Shown one piece after another: positions 9,633-18,387 of a stretch of DNA of 64,000 nt (position 1 is the first letter of the stretch; every line of letters starts with the position of its first letter). Where the stretch lies: positions 566,001 through 630,000 of the forward strand of contig NZ_CP014264.1 in assembly GCF_001553685.1 (NCBI RefSeq), given 5' to 3'. The position numbers and the translations under genes are program-made. The notes under the pieces are model-generated. The model saw only the letters and a list, made by a program, of their open reading frames with translations. It did not search any database and was not told the origin of the DNA. The stretch is from Streptococcus sp. oral taxon 431. Lineage in GTDB: Bacteria; Bacillota; Bacilli; Lactobacillales; Streptococcaceae.

Positions 9633-9668
9633 AAAAGGGACCGGACTAAAACACTAGTCTCAGTCCCT
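9633..9668 (-). terminator. Terminator-like hairpin between arcB and arcC
   Basis: Read on the minus strand, AGGGAC ... GTCCCT form the outer stem (9663-9668 with 9636-9641), with an inner ACTAG-type stem, and five T follow (9631-9635). It stands 22 bases after the arcB stop, inside a 257-base gap, and would reduce readthrough from arcAB into arcCDT. Confidence 0.75.
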
Positions 9669-9690
9669 AAGCTGTTTCTTATAGTTTGTA

Positions 9691-10707
9691 TCACACTTTA
9701 GGAATGTAGAGATTTCCTAGTGTAGCAGCCATAACGGCTTTAATGGTGTGCATACGATTTTCTGCTTGATCAAACTGACGAGCATATTTGCTATGGAAGA
9801 CCTCATCAGTTACTTCCATTTCTTTAACGCCAAATTTCTCAGCTACTTGTCTGCCATAGATTGTGTTTGTATCATGAAAGGCTGGTAAGCAGTGGAGGAA
9901 GATTAAGTTTTCATTGCCTGCTTTCTTAACAAGATCCATATTGACTTGGTAAGGTTTTAGCAAAGCGACGCGTTCTGCAAACTTATCTTCTTCGCCCATA
10001 GATACCCAAACATCAGTGTAAAGGACATCAGCCCCTTTTACAGCTTCGTCAGCATCTTCTGTGATGAGAATGTGAGCCCCACTTTCTTTGGCATATCCCT
10101 CAGCCAGAGCAACAACTGCTTGATCTGGGAAAAGTTCTTTTGGTGAAAAGACATGAACGTTCACCCCAAGGATGGCTCCTGTTACTAGAAGGCTATTGGC
10201 AACATTATTACGGCCGTCACCACAGTAAACCAAAGTCAAACCTTCAAGATGTCCGAAATTTTCTAGTACTGTCAAATAGTCTGCAAGCATTTGAGTTGGG
10301 TGCCATTTATCCGTCAAGCCATTCCAAACAGGAACACCAGAGAATTTAGCTAATTCCTCAACCATATCTTGACTAAAACCACGGAATTCAATACCATCAA
10401 ACATACGTCCCAAAACTTTTGCGGTATCTTCAGTAGTTTCTTTTTTACCTAGTTGAATATCGTTGGCCCCTAGGTATTCTGGATGTGCACCAAGATCAAT
10501 TGCTGCAGTAGTGAAGGCTGCGCGTGTACGTGTAGAAGTTTTTTCAAATAAAAGAGCAATATTTTTACCAGCTAGATAGCGGTGTTCGATGTTTCGTTTT
10601 TTAAGATCCTTCAAGTGAGCTGAAAGTCCAATCAAATATTCGAGCTCTGCACGGGTAAAATCTTTTTCAGCTAGAAAACTTCTTCCTTGAAATACTGAAT
10701 GTATCAT
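9691..10707 (-). CDS. arcB: Ornithine carbamoyltransferase, catabolic
   Basis: This enzyme splits citrulline with phosphate into ornithine and carbamoyl phosphate, the second step of arginine deiminase catabolism. The protein is 338 residues. The carbamoyl-phosphate motif STRTR is at 58-62, [12 protein letters not shown] lies near 137, and the ornithine-side motif HCLPAF is near 274. It lies 64 bases after arcA with no promoter evident. A small hairpin with TAGC arms, lacking a T run, occupies that gap and may be an mRNA processing or stability element. The catabolic role is inferred from the arc context. Confidence 0.97.
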   Translation of the reverse strand: MIHSVFQGRSFLAEKDFTRAELEYLIGLSAHLKDLKKRNIEHRYLAGKNIALLFEKTSTRTRAAFTTAAIDLGAHPEYLGANDIQLGKKETTEDTAKVLGRMFDGIEFRGFSQDMVEELAKFSGVPVWNGLTDKWHPTQMLADYLTVLENFGHLEGLTLVYCGDGRNNVANSLLVTGAILGVNVHVFSPKELFPDQAVVALAEGYAKESGAHILITEDADEAVKGADVLYTDVWVSMGEEDKFAERVALLKPYQVNMDLVKKAGNENLIFLHCLPAFHDTNTIYGRQVAEKFGVKEMEVTDEVFHSKYARQFDQAENRMHTIKAVMAATLGNLYIPKV

Positions 10708-10771
10708 TCTATATATCCTTTTCTAACAAGCATGATTCTGCTAGCAGATGCTAGGCAGAAATAGGAAGAAT

Positions 10772-12001
10772 CTAAATGTCTTCGCGTTCAAACGGCATTG
10801 ACATGCAACGAGGTCCACCACGTCCACGTACCAATTCCCGTCCGCGAATCTTAATGAGACGAAGTCCATATTCTTCAAGTTTCTTATTTGTCACAGTGTT
10901 GCGTTCATAAACGACTACGACACCTGGTGCAATAGCGAGTGTGTTAGAGCCATCATTCCATTGTTCACGAGCAGCTGCAACGATATTCCCATCACCACAA
11001 GGAATGAGTGTAACTTTTTCTAAACCAAGGTTTTGAGCAAGGAGTTCTGCCAAATCTCCTTTTTCTTCAACAATCTTGAGTTCTTCATTTTCGTAAGTAA
11101 CGGAATAAACACGAAGGTTGCCTTGGATTTCAGGGTGGATTGTAAATTTGTCATAGTCTACCATGGTGAAGACGGTATCCAAGTGCATGAACTTACGGCT
11201 GTTTGAAAATTCAAAAGCCAAAACTTTCTTGAAGCCAACATTTTTTTTGAAGATATTAACCAAGAGTTTTTCGATAGAAGCGGCATCGGTCCGTTGAGAA
11301 ATCCCAACTGCTAGGACATCTCTTGAAAGAACAAGTTCATCTCCACCTTCGATACGAGTGGTTTCTTCACGATTATAGATGAGCTCTACCTTACCACCAT
11401 AGATTGGGTGATGCTTGAAGATGTACTTACCATAAAGTGTTTCGCGATTGCGTGTATCGGCGTACATGTGATTGAGTGATACTGCATTCCCGATAGTCGC
11501 AAATGGGTCGCGAGTGAAGTAAAGATTTGGCATTGGATCGATGGCAAACGGATAGTTAGATTCAACCAAGTCAGTTAATCCTTTGCCTTCTTCAGGGATG
11601 TCAGGTAATTCAACTTTTTGAACACCTGACATTGTTTTCTTAATCAGTTCAAGGTTGTCGTCAATATCATGAAGCAGTTTTCGGATGGCATTTTTAGTTT
11701 GTCGACCACGAATATTTGCTTCGTTGAGGTATTCTTCGATGAACTGGTCACGTATTTCAGGAGAAGTTAATGATTCAGCAGCCAATTGTTCAAGATAGAG
11801 CACTTCGATTCCTTCGTCACGGAGTGCCTGAGCAAAGGCGTCGTGTTCACTTTGGGCATCTGCTAAGAATGGGATGTCATCAAAGAGCAACCTCTCAAGG
11901 TGATCTGGCATCAAGTTTTCTAATTCTTGACCCGGACGGTGCAACATAACTTTTTTCAGTTTTCCAATTTCTGAGAAAACATGAATTGGATGTGAAGACA
12001 T
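10772..12001 (-). CDS. arcA: Arginine deiminase
   Basis: Arginine deiminase converts arginine to citrulline and ammonia in the cytoplasm, which yields ATP downstream and raises pH. The 409-residue protein has the family start [24 protein letters not shown], the FTRDPFA motif near 165, and the catalytic Cys399 in [15 protein letters not shown] at the C-terminus. An AAGGAGG ribosome-binding site supports the start. It is the first gene of the arcABCDT locus. Its promoter carries a catabolite-response-like site, which fits repression by preferred sugars. Confidence 0.98.
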   Translation of the reverse strand: MSSHPIHVFSEIGKLKKVMLHRPGQELENLMPDHLERLLFDDIPFLADAQSEHDAFAQALRDEGIEVLYLEQLAAESLTSPEIRDQFIEEYLNEANIRGRQTKNAIRKLLHDIDDNLELIKKTMSGVQKVELPDIPEEGKGLTDLVESNYPFAIDPMPNLYFTRDPFATIGNAVSLNHMYADTRNRETLYGKYIFKHHPIYGGKVELIYNREETTRIEGGDELVLSRDVLAVGISQRTDAASIEKLLVNIFKKNVGFKKVLAFEFSNSRKFMHLDTVFTMVDYDKFTIHPEIQGNLRVYSVTYENEELKIVEEKGDLAELLAQNLGLEKVTLIPCGDGNIVAAAREQWNDGSNTLAIAPGVVVVYERNTVTNKKLEEYGLRLIKIRGRELVRGRGGPRCMSMPFEREDI

Positions 12002-12032
12002 GTGAATCCTCCTTTTTTCTCGTGTGTACCAA

Positions 12033-12053
12033 ATTATATTGGTATCGCTTACA
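12033..12053 (-). promoter_or_regulatory. arcA promoter with an overlapping cre (CcpA) site
   Basis: On the minus strand a TATAAT -10 lies at 12038-12033. Directly upstream, TGTAAGCGATACCA (12053-12040) matches 13 of 14 positions of the cre consensus TGWAANCGNTNWCA. The site sits between -10 and -35, a repressing position. CcpA control of arginine deiminase operons is established in streptococci; binding here is inferred. Confidence 0.7.
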
Positions 12054-12297
12054 AATTAATAGTATCACAAATTAATATGCATTACAAGAGATATGATAAG
12101 GCCTAAAAGGCTTAAAAATGCCTATTTTAAAGGATTTCTTACATTTTTTTATAAGAATATTCACAAATATACATGTTGAATTAACTTATTTTTATATTCT
12201 ATAAAATTTATGCATAAAAATATTTTTAAAATATTTAAAAAAATTTTTTTAAGATGGTAGAAAAAATGAATTTTTCCGAGATAAAGTGCTGCTTGAA
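12054..12297. other. AT-rich upstream region of arcA, possible ArgR-type sites
   Basis: This stretch is without a gene and is strongly AT-rich. TTATGCATAAAAATAT at 12208-12223 resembles an ARG box half-palindrome, and ATTCACAAATATACATG near 12160-12176 is a weaker candidate. ArgR-family regulators commonly control arc operons, but these matches are loose and AT-richness alone could give them. Confidence 0.3.
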
Positions 12298-12341
12298 ACA
12301 AAAAAATCCCTTAGACCAGGACGATTGATCTAGCCTAAAGG
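12298..12341 (-). terminator. Terminator after the CPBP protease gene
   Basis: Read on the minus strand, CCTTTAGG-CTAG pairs with the CTAAGGG segment (12330-12341 with 12308-12316) and is followed by seven T at 12300-12306. It ends the leftward unit 13742-12358. Confidence 0.75.
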
Positions 12342-12357
12342 AATGAATAGTTGGGTA

Positions 12358-13050
12358 TTAGATACCGAAATTTTTCATAAAAATTGTGAAGAGTGCCAGT
12401 AAGATGAAGCTGATACTATTAAGTAGCATATGGACCGAGATAGACATTTCCAAACGTCTGGTACGATAAGCAGTCCAAGTGAGGACGGCTGACATCCAAC
12501 CATAAATCAAGAAGGAAGGGAGATTAGAAGGCATATGTGCAAGGAGGAAGATTAGCCAACCAATGACATAGCCAAACTTTTCGTAGCCTTGGAAGAGTTT
12601 GGTAGGAATAATCCCGCGACAAATGATTTCTTCACAAATAGGTGCGATTAAAACGATGAGGAAGAAACTGCTAATCAGAGAGCTTTCAGAAACAAGGTTG
12701 TTAATTACTTGTTGATTAGCAGTTGTTGTTTGTTTCACGAGTTGTAACCAGATTCCACCCACAAGATTTCCAACATAAATAGCTAGATAGCTTAAGACAA
12801 TGCGAGGAAGATCGTTAATGGTGAGAAGTTTAGATTTTAAATCCAGCAACTTGCTCTTATGGGCTCCGTATAAAAAGATAGCAAGTACAAGAATCGAAAT
12901 AAGGGACACAAGAATTGTTGACCAGATTGGATTAAACTGAATTTTAGTTAGTATAGCTAGAGTTAGCATAGGAGTCTGAGATAGAAAGATAGCTACTAAC
13001 AAAATCCCAAACCAAGCGAGTCGTTTACGAAAATCTTTAAAAAAGTTCAT
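12358..13050 (-). CDS. CPBP family intramembrane glutamic endopeptidase (Abi/CAAX-type)
   Basis: This 230-residue membrane protein has about six to eight helices. The CPBP signature is visible as the EEIICRG motif (EExxxR type) near residue 135 and a His in the downstream FLLAHMPSN segment, the presumed active site of type II CAAX-like proteases. In streptococci such proteins are often linked with bacteriocin immunity or regulated proteolysis, but there is no bacteriocin gene here. It follows the unknown membrane protein gene by 59 bases on the same strand. The biological substrate is unknown. Confidence 0.88.
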   Translation of the reverse strand: MNFFKDFRKRLAWFGILLVAIFLSQTPMLTLAILTKIQFNPIWSTILVSLISILVLAIFLYGAHKSKLLDLKSKLLTINDLPRIVLSYLAIYVGNLVGGIWLQLVKQTTTANQQVINNLVSESSLISSFFLIVLIAPICEEIICRGIIPTKLFQGYEKFGYVIGWLIFLLAHMPSNLPSFLIYGWMSAVLTWTAYRTRRLEMSISVHMLLNSISFILLALFTIFMKNFGI

Positions 13051-13109
13051 TGATGTATCTCCTAAAATTTTTTTTAATTATAACATAATTATTGCAAGGA
13101 TTCTATTTG

Positions 13110-13742
13110 TTACCATAAGAGGAAGGTACAGACGACAAATAGAATATCCCGAATCAAATGACTGTAGAATGACACCTCTTCTCTTAAGTTTTTTGGGAAT
13201 AAAAAACTGAGAAATAAAGCGCCAAGGCCAATATAAAAAGCGATGGATAAAATGGTGATTGGATTACGTAGGAAGATTAAAATGGAAATAATGATGATGG
13301 AAAATCTCACTTCCTTGCTACTGGAATTTTTTTGCAACCTTTTCCATTTTTTCAAGGGGAGAAAGGTAATAAGATCAACTCCAAAGAGAAAAAAGAAGGA
13401 GGGGAGGATGAGTTCTACAGCTTTTTTTTGAAGTAAGTTGACAGTAACGATAGTATCTGATAGAACCAGTCCAACCCCGCAGAGGTTGACCACAATCATC
13501 ATACTATAAAATAAAAAGATAAAGCGACTCCTATCAATCAGTCTATCTCTTTTCAGGTTGTGACTAGATAAATAATGCATAAAGGCACAAGACCCAGATA
13601 AGCCCAATAAAGCCAGTAGAAAATAAAAACAGGATTGTTTGAGGGCTAGAGAGGTTCCAGACCAAAAGATACAACTACAAAATGCCAGTTGGATTAAGGC
13701 AAAGAACAAGAGTAGTCGAATTGATTTTATGACTTTTTCCAT
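13110..13742 (-). CDS. Uncharacterised integral membrane protein
   Basis: The 210-residue product is almost entirely hydrophobic, with about six predicted helices separated by short basic loops (KKWKRLQKNSSSKE near residue 120). I do not recognise the family. An AGGGGAT ribosome-binding site precedes the ATG at 13742 and a TATAAT -10 element lies at 13773-13768, so it looks expressed. It is followed on the same strand by the CPBP protease gene, and the two may form a small accessory unit beside the IS element. No function is proposed. Confidence 0.7.
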   Translation of the reverse strand: MEKVIKSIRLLLFFALIQLAFCSCIFWSGTSLALKQSCFYFLLALLGLSGSCAFMHYLSSHNLKRDRLIDRSRFIFLFYSMMIVVNLCGVGLVLSDTIVTVNLLQKKAVELILPSFFFLFGVDLITFLPLKKWKRLQKNSSSKEVRFSIIIISILIFLRNPITILSIAFYIGLGALFLSFLFPKNLREEVSFYSHLIRDILFVVCTFLLW

Positions 13743-13767
13743 AAAGTATCCCCTATATTTTTTTCTT

Positions 13768-13773
13768 ATTATA
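13768..13773 (-). promoter_or_regulatory. -10 element of the 13110-13742 gene
   Basis: TATAAT is read on the minus strand 25 bases before the ATG. No convincing -35 hexamer is seen, so this is a partial promoter call. Confidence 0.5.
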
Positions 13774-13845
13774 GCTAAAAGATAGGAGAGAAAAATCCTT
13801 AAATTCCCAATTGTCGATTTTTAGAGCTGTCTTGTCTTTTGAAAC

Positions 13846-13876
13846 TAAAAAATCCCCCTTCAAGGGTTCCTTGAAG
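13846..13876 (-). terminator. Original trkAH terminator, now displaced by the IS
   Basis: On the minus strand, CTTCAAGG (13876-13869) pairs with CCTTGAAG (13865-13858) around a 3-base loop. A GC step and six T follow. Removing the IS and one target copy places this hairpin about 30 bases after the trkH stop, the normal position for its terminator. Confidence 0.75.
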
Positions 13877-13898
13877 AGGAGAGATAGGGTGTAAAGTT

Positions 13899-13906
13899 GA
13901 TTGTTC
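13899..13906. repeat. Target site duplication, left copy
   Basis: GATTGTTC flanks the IS on the left and is repeated exactly at 15320-15327. Eight bases is the duplication length typical of the ISL3 family. Confidence 0.95.
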
Positions 13907-15319
13907 GGCTCTATAATATTTGTAGTGGGTAAATCCCCTATAGATATTATGGAGCCTATTTTGTGTAGAAAAAAAGTCCCATAAGATCTATAATGAAAAG
14001 CGACTAAACCATCATTAGAAAGAATCATATGGAACAATTACATTTTATCACAAAACTACTCGATATTAAAGACCCTAATATCCAGATTCTAGATGTTATC
14101 AATAGGGATACACACAAGGAAATCATCGCTAAACTGGACTATGACGCCCCATCTTGCCTTGAGTGCGGAGGTCAAATGAAGAAATATGATTTTCAAAAAC
14201 CGTCGAAAATTCCTTACCTCGAGACGACTGGTATGCCTACCAGAATTCTTCTTAAAAAGCGTCGTTTTAAGTGCTATCATTGCTCGAAAATGATAGTCGC
14301 TGAAACTTCTATCGTTAAGAAGAATCATCAAATTCCTCATATTATCAACCAAAAGATTGCTCAAAAGTTGATTGAAAAGACTTCTATGACTGATATTGCA
14401 CATCAGCTATCCATTTCAACTTCAACTGTCATTCGTAAGCTCAATGACTTTCACTTTAAGCATGATTTTTCTCGTCTTCCAGAGATTATGTCTTGGGACG
14501 AGTATGCCTTTACCAAGGGAAAGATGAGTTTTATCGCACAAGATTTTGATCAGCTCAATATCATTACTGTTCTTGAGGGAAGAACACAAGCTATCATCCG
14601 CAATCACTTTCTGCGCTACGATAGAGCGGTCCGATGTCGAGTGAAAATCATTACTATGGATATGTTTAATCCTTACTATAACTTGGCTAAACAGCTTTTT
14701 CCTAATGCAAAAATTGTACTTGATCGTTTCCACATTGTTCAGCACTTAAGCCGAGCTATAAGTCGAGTTCGTGTTCAAATTATGAACCAATTCGATAGAA
14801 AATCCCATCAATACAAGGCTATCAAGCGCTACTGGAAGCTCATCCAACAAGATAGCCGTAAATTGAGTGATAAGCGATTTTATCGCCCTACTTTTCGTAT
14901 GCACTTGACGAATAAAGAGATTCTAGACAAGCTTTTAAGCTATTCCGAAGACTTGAAACACCACTATGATCTCTATCAACTATTGCTTTTTCACTTTCAG
15001 AATAAAGAGCCTAAGAAATTTTTCGGACTTATTGAAGACAATCTAAAAAAGGTTCATCCTCTTTTTCAGACTGTCTTTAAGACATTTCTAAAGGACAAGG
15101 AGAAAATCGTCAACGCCCTTCAATTACCTTATTCCAACGCTAAATTGGAAGCGACTAATAATCTCATTAAACTCATCAAACGAAATGCTTTTGGTTTTAG
15201 GAACTTTGACAACTTTAAGAAACGAATTTTCATCGCTCTGAATATAAAAATGGAGAGGACAACGATTGTCCTCTCCAGATGTTAGCTTTTATTCAACCCA
15301 CTACAGTTGACAAAGAGCC
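13907..15319 (+). mobile_element. IS1167-like insertion sequence (ISL3 family), intact
   Basis: This 1413-bp element is bounded by imperfect 24-bp inverted repeats, 13907-13930 and 15296-15319, which match at about 18 of 24 positions. Both begin GGCTCT and share TGTAGTGGGT internally. It carries one full-length transposase gene and is flanked by an exact 8-bp target duplication, GATTGTTC. The insertion is at the last base of the trkH stop codon, which the duplication preserves. Intact ends, target copies and ORF indicate a recent insertion that is probably still mobile. Confidence 0.95.
14029..15285 (+). CDS. ISL3 family transposase (IS1167-like)
   Basis: This 418-residue transposase has the usual full length for IS1167. 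Its N-terminal zinc-finger-like region has CLECGGQ (near 41) and CYHCSKM (near 82). An HTH segment, TDIAHQLSISTSTVIRKL, lies near residue 120. The DDE-type catalytic core includes WDEYAFTKGK near 155, ITMDMFNPY near 210 and a C-terminal AKLEATNNLIKLIKRNAFGFRNF with the Glu. No stop or frameshift interrupts it. It runs convergent to trkH, so its transcript would read toward the trkH 3' end. Confidence 0.97.
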   Translation: MEQLHFITKLLDIKDPNIQILDVINRDTHKEIIAKLDYDAPSCLECGGQMKKYDFQKPSKIPYLETTGMPTRILLKKRRFKCYHCSKMIVAETSIVKKNHQIPHIINQKIAQKLIEKTSMTDIAHQLSISTSTVIRKLNDFHFKHDFSRLPEIMSWDEYAFTKGKMSFIAQDFDQLNIITVLEGRTQAIIRNHFLRYDRAVRCRVKIITMDMFNPYYNLAKQLFPNAKIVLDRFHIVQHLSRAISRVRVQIMNQFDRKSHQYKAIKRYWKLIQQDSRKLSDKRFYRPTFRMHLTNKEILDKLLSYSEDLKHHYDLYQLLLFHFQNKEPKKFFGLIEDNLKKVHPLFQTVFKTFLKDKEKIVNALQLPYSNAKLEATNNLIKLIKRNAFGFRNFDNFKKRIFIALNIKMERTTIVLSRC

Positions 15320-15327
15320 GATTGTTC
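15320..15327. repeat. Target site duplication, right copy
   Basis: GATTGTTC is an exact copy of 13899-13906. Its last base is the first base of the trkH stop-codon complement, so the coding frame of trkH is intact. Confidence 0.95.
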
Positions 15328-16766
15328 TAACGTTTAGACCAAGTTCGCTTCATAAAGAGCAGTATGATTGGATAGATTTCAAGACGTCCTGCAATCATTG
15401 CAAAGGATAGTAGAAGTTTTGAAAATGGACTAAAAATTGAGAAACTTGCAGTTGTTCCTAAAATAGGACCGATATTGTTAAAACAACTGAAAACAGCACT
15501 CGTGACAACCATTAAATTATTGGTATCTAAACTGACGATGAAAATCAAACTGAGTAGAATCATGATATAAACCACAAAATACTTCAGGATCTTGTGCTGG
15601 GTATCCTTATCAATAACCGTTTGATTAACCTGAAGGGTTAACACACGGTGAGGTGATATGGTAGACAAGACTTGATTTTTAGCAATTTTAGACAGGATGA
15701 CTCCACGGATGATCTTGAGACCACCAGCGGTAGAACCAGCAGAACCACCGATTGCCATCAGCATTAGCAAGATGTATTGAGAGAACAAAGGCCAGTTCGT
15801 GATATCTCCATATCCAAAACCGGTAGTGGTAATGATGTTAGATACTTGGAAGAAGGCCATCTCAAAACTTTGAGAAACTCCGCTATAGAGGTGAAGCGTG
15901 TTGAGTGTGATTAGACCAGTAGATATGGCTACAATCAAGAGATATGCTCGGAGTTCTTCATCAAAAAAGAATTCCTTGATACGACGGAGCATGAGGTAGT
16001 AGTAGAGATTGAAATTGACACCAAACATCAAAACCCCGACACTTGTCAGATAGGTGATGAGAGAACTGTGATAGTGGGCAATTCCGTCATTATAAACAGT
16101 AAATCCACCAGTACCAGCAGTACCCATAGCGATAACAAAACTATCGTAGAGTGGCATACCAGCAAGGTAATAAATAACCACAAAGAGGGCAAACATAGCC
16201 AGGTAGAGGATGTAAAGGATTTGGGCTGTATTTTTTAGCTTAGATACAACCTTGCCAAATACTGGTCCTGGGACCTCAGCCTTCATAACTTCTAGGTGAC
16301 TATTTTTAGCATTGTCCATAATAGCTAGGGCAAAAACCAGTACCCCCATTCCTCCGATGAGGTGGGTAAAACTCCTCCAAAATAGAAGAGAACGACTTAA
16401 GACAGAAACATCATTTAAAATGGTTGCTCCCGTTGTTGTGAAGCCAGAACTAATCTCAAAGAAGGCGTCTATCATATTGGGAATTTGCCCTGAAAAGACA
16501 AAGGGAAGGGCACCAAAGAATGACCAGAGGATCCAACAGAGGGCTACAATTAAGACCCCTTCTTTTGCATAGATTCGCTGTTTTTTAGGCTTGCTGATGA
16601 TTCCAAGAAGACCTAGAACAACAAGGATCCCGATGGTAGAGAAAAGAGCTGTAAAAACTTGACTCGATTCTCGATAATAAAGAGCAATGCTAACTGGAAC
16701 TAAAAGTAGACCAGCCTCGATCAAGAGTAGCTTTGCAAGAAGAAATCGTACCATACTTCTATTCAT
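15327..16766 (-). CDS. trkH: Potassium uptake protein, TrkH/KtrB family
   Basis: This 479-residue membrane protein has the four-fold M1-P-M2 architecture of Trk/Ktr channels. Filter-like glycines are visible in SSGFTTTGATIL near 108, GTAGTGGFTVYN near 216, TTTGFGYGDI near 312 and a final FNNIGPIL. It forms the K+-conducting subunit regulated by TrkA. The start overlaps nothing; trkA ends three bases upstream, so they are co-transcribed. The IS at 13907-15319 abuts the stop codon and removes the native terminator from this position without altering the protein. Confidence 0.95.
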   Translation of the reverse strand: MNRSMVRFLLAKLLLIEAGLLLVPVSIALYYRESSQVFTALFSTIGILVVLGLLGIISKPKKQRIYAKEGVLIVALCWILWSFFGALPFVFSGQIPNMIDAFFEISSGFTTTGATILNDVSVLSRSLLFWRSFTHLIGGMGVLVFALAIMDNAKNSHLEVMKAEVPGPVFGKVVSKLKNTAQILYILYLAMFALFVVIYYLAGMPLYDSFVIAMGTAGTGGFTVYNDGIAHYHSSLITYLTSVGVLMFGVNFNLYYYLMLRRIKEFFFDEELRAYLLIVAISTGLITLNTLHLYSGVSQSFEMAFFQVSNIITTTGFGYGDITNWPLFSQYILLMLMAIGGSAGSTAGGLKIIRGVILSKIAKNQVLSTISPHRVLTLQVNQTVIDKDTQHKILKYFVVYIMILLSLIFIVSLDTNNLMVVTSAVFSCFNNIGPILGTTASFSIFSPFSKLLLSFAMIAGRLEIYPIILLFMKRTWSKR

Positions 16767-16769
16767 AGC

Positions 16770-18119
16770 TTACCTCTCTAACAGATCATAAATCTTGGTG
16801 ATATTTGATAGTAGTGTGATGACAACTAACTTATCACCGACTTGAAGGCTATCTTCACCTGTTGGGAAGATTGTTTTCCCATTACGAATAATAGCAGCGA
16901 TCAACAAATCTTTTTTGAATTTAAGTTGAGACAAGGGTTTGCCAGTCATTTTGTTAGCTTCCTTGATAAGGAATTGAAGAGTCTCAACCTGTCCATTTGC
17001 TAGGTGGTGCATCGCTTGAAGATCTGAATATTGGGCATTGGCACGACCATGGATAAAGTGCATGATAGTATCTACAGCAATGGTTTTCGGTGTGATGATA
17101 CTAGAAAACTCAGGTGCATGGATAATCTCTAAGAGACTAGTTCGATTGACCTTAGTGATGTTTTTCTGAACACCAACACTATCCAAGAACATAGATGTAA
17201 TAATGTTTTCTTCGTCAACTCCAGTAAGGGTTGCGACAGCATCGTAGTGTTGGGCACTTTCTTCTAGGAGAATATCTTTTGCAGTTCCATCTCCTTGTAC
17301 AATATAGAGTTTTGGATATTTTTGACTGAAAAATGCTGCGCGATCTGGATTGAGCTCAATGACCTTGGTATCAATACGGCTATCTTTTAAAATACCAACG
17401 AGGTAGTAGGCGATTTTCCCAGCTCCGATAATGAGTAAACTTTTAACGACACGAGATTTGACATAGTTATGAAAAAGCATCATGTCTACACGATTGCCAG
17501 TAACAAAAATCCGATCCTTGTCTTGGAGGACCATGTCTCCACTTGGAATCATGAGCTTATGATCTCGCTCAATAGCACAGACGATTACATTACCAAACTT
17601 TTTCCGGAAGTCTGCGATAGACATCTGACAGATGTTGCTATCCTTACGGACAACAAATTCCATCAAACTAACCAAACCACCTGCAAAACGCTCAACAGAA
17701 AGAGCATTTGGGAAATCGATGATATTAGCAATGGCACGAGCTGCAAGGAGTTCAGGATTGACAATGAGAGAGAATCCGAGAATATTTTTTTCTTTGAAAT
17801 AGGGGTTGGAATACTCAGGATTGCGGACACGGACGATGGTTTCTTTAGCCCCCATCTTTTTAGCTAAGACAGCAGAGACCATATTGACTTCGTCATATTG
17901 AGTCATAGCAATGAAAATATCGCAGTCTTGAACATTGGCAGCTTCTAGCATGGCAAAGTCAGCCCCATTACCTGCAATTCCAATAATATCAAAACGGCTT
18001 GTCATGTAGTTAAGAACTGTTTCGTTCTGTTCAATTAAGACAACATCATGATTGTCAGCGACAAGTGAACGACAAAGGGCAGAACCAACTTTCCCCCCTC
18101 CGACAAGAATAATCTTCAT
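16770..18119 (-). CDS. trkA: Trk potassium uptake regulatory protein (NAD-binding)
   Basis: This 449-residue cytoplasmic protein gates the TrkH channel. It has two RCK units in tandem, each a Rossmann NAD-binding fold followed by a TrkA_C domain. The nucleotide motifs are GGGKVG near residues 7-12 and GAGKIA near 232. Length and domain order match bacterial TrkA with a duplicated RCK. It is the first gene of the leftward trkA-trkH unit. A TATGAT-like -10 lies about 35 bases upstream of the start on the minus strand. Confidence 0.95.
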   Translation of the reverse strand: MKIILVGGGKVGSALCRSLVADNHDVVLIEQNETVLNYMTSRFDIIGIAGNGADFAMLEAANVQDCDIFIAMTQYDEVNMVSAVLAKKMGAKETIVRVRNPEYSNPYFKEKNILGFSLIVNPELLAARAIANIIDFPNALSVERFAGGLVSLMEFVVRKDSNICQMSIADFRKKFGNVIVCAIERDHKLMIPSGDMVLQDKDRIFVTGNRVDMMLFHNYVKSRVVKSLLIIGAGKIAYYLVGILKDSRIDTKVIELNPDRAAFFSQKYPKLYIVQGDGTAKDILLEESAQHYDAVATLTGVDEENIITSMFLDSVGVQKNITKVNRTSLLEIIHAPEFSSIITPKTIAVDTIMHFIHGRANAQYSDLQAMHHLANGQVETLQFLIKEANKMTGKPLSQLKFKKDLLIAAIIRNGKTIFPTGEDSLQVGDKLVVITLLSNITKIYDLLER

Positions 18120-18353
18120 GTTATATAACCTACTTTTTCAATATGTATCTATCATACTCTTTTTTAGAATAAAATGCACTCGGCAACCGACTCTTTTCAT
18201 TATTAGGGTGGAAAATTGTCTCATTAATAATCTTACTTGTTCAAAATTTAAGATATAAATCAGCTATTTTCGTCTAATTCTAATGAATATAGAAGCATTT
18301 TTAACTAATGTAAATATGTTTGTAAAAAAATTGAAAAAATCAAGTCATTTCTA
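18120..18353. other. AT-rich divergent spacer between trkA and the trmL leader
   Basis: No gene is seen in this stretch. It holds the trkA upstream signals on the minus strand and AT-rich DNA leading to the trmL promoter. A c-di-AMP riboswitch, sometimes found at potassium genes, was looked for and not recognised. Confidence 0.6.
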
Positions 18354-18381
18354 TTGACAATCAAGCTGAAAGTGATATACT
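18354..18381 (+). promoter_or_regulatory. Sigma-A promoter of the trmL leader RNA
   Basis: A consensus TTGACA at 18354-18359 and TATACT at 18376-18381 are separated by 16 bases. It would start transcription near 18388, about 125 bases before the trmL ATG. Confidence 0.8.
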
Positions 18382-18387
18382 AAAACA

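Noticed and set aside
9434..9694. An N-terminal extension of arcC starting at 9694.
   Set aside because: The extra 87 codons have no carbamate kinase similarity and include the terminator hairpin; the ATG at 9433 has a good ribosome-binding site and gives the family length.
13753..14037. A 94-codon minus-strand ORF crossing the left end of the IS.
   Set aside because: It begins inside the IS, crosses the inverted repeat and target duplication, then covers the trkH terminator and the -10 of the next gene. It is an artefact of the insertion and not a gene.
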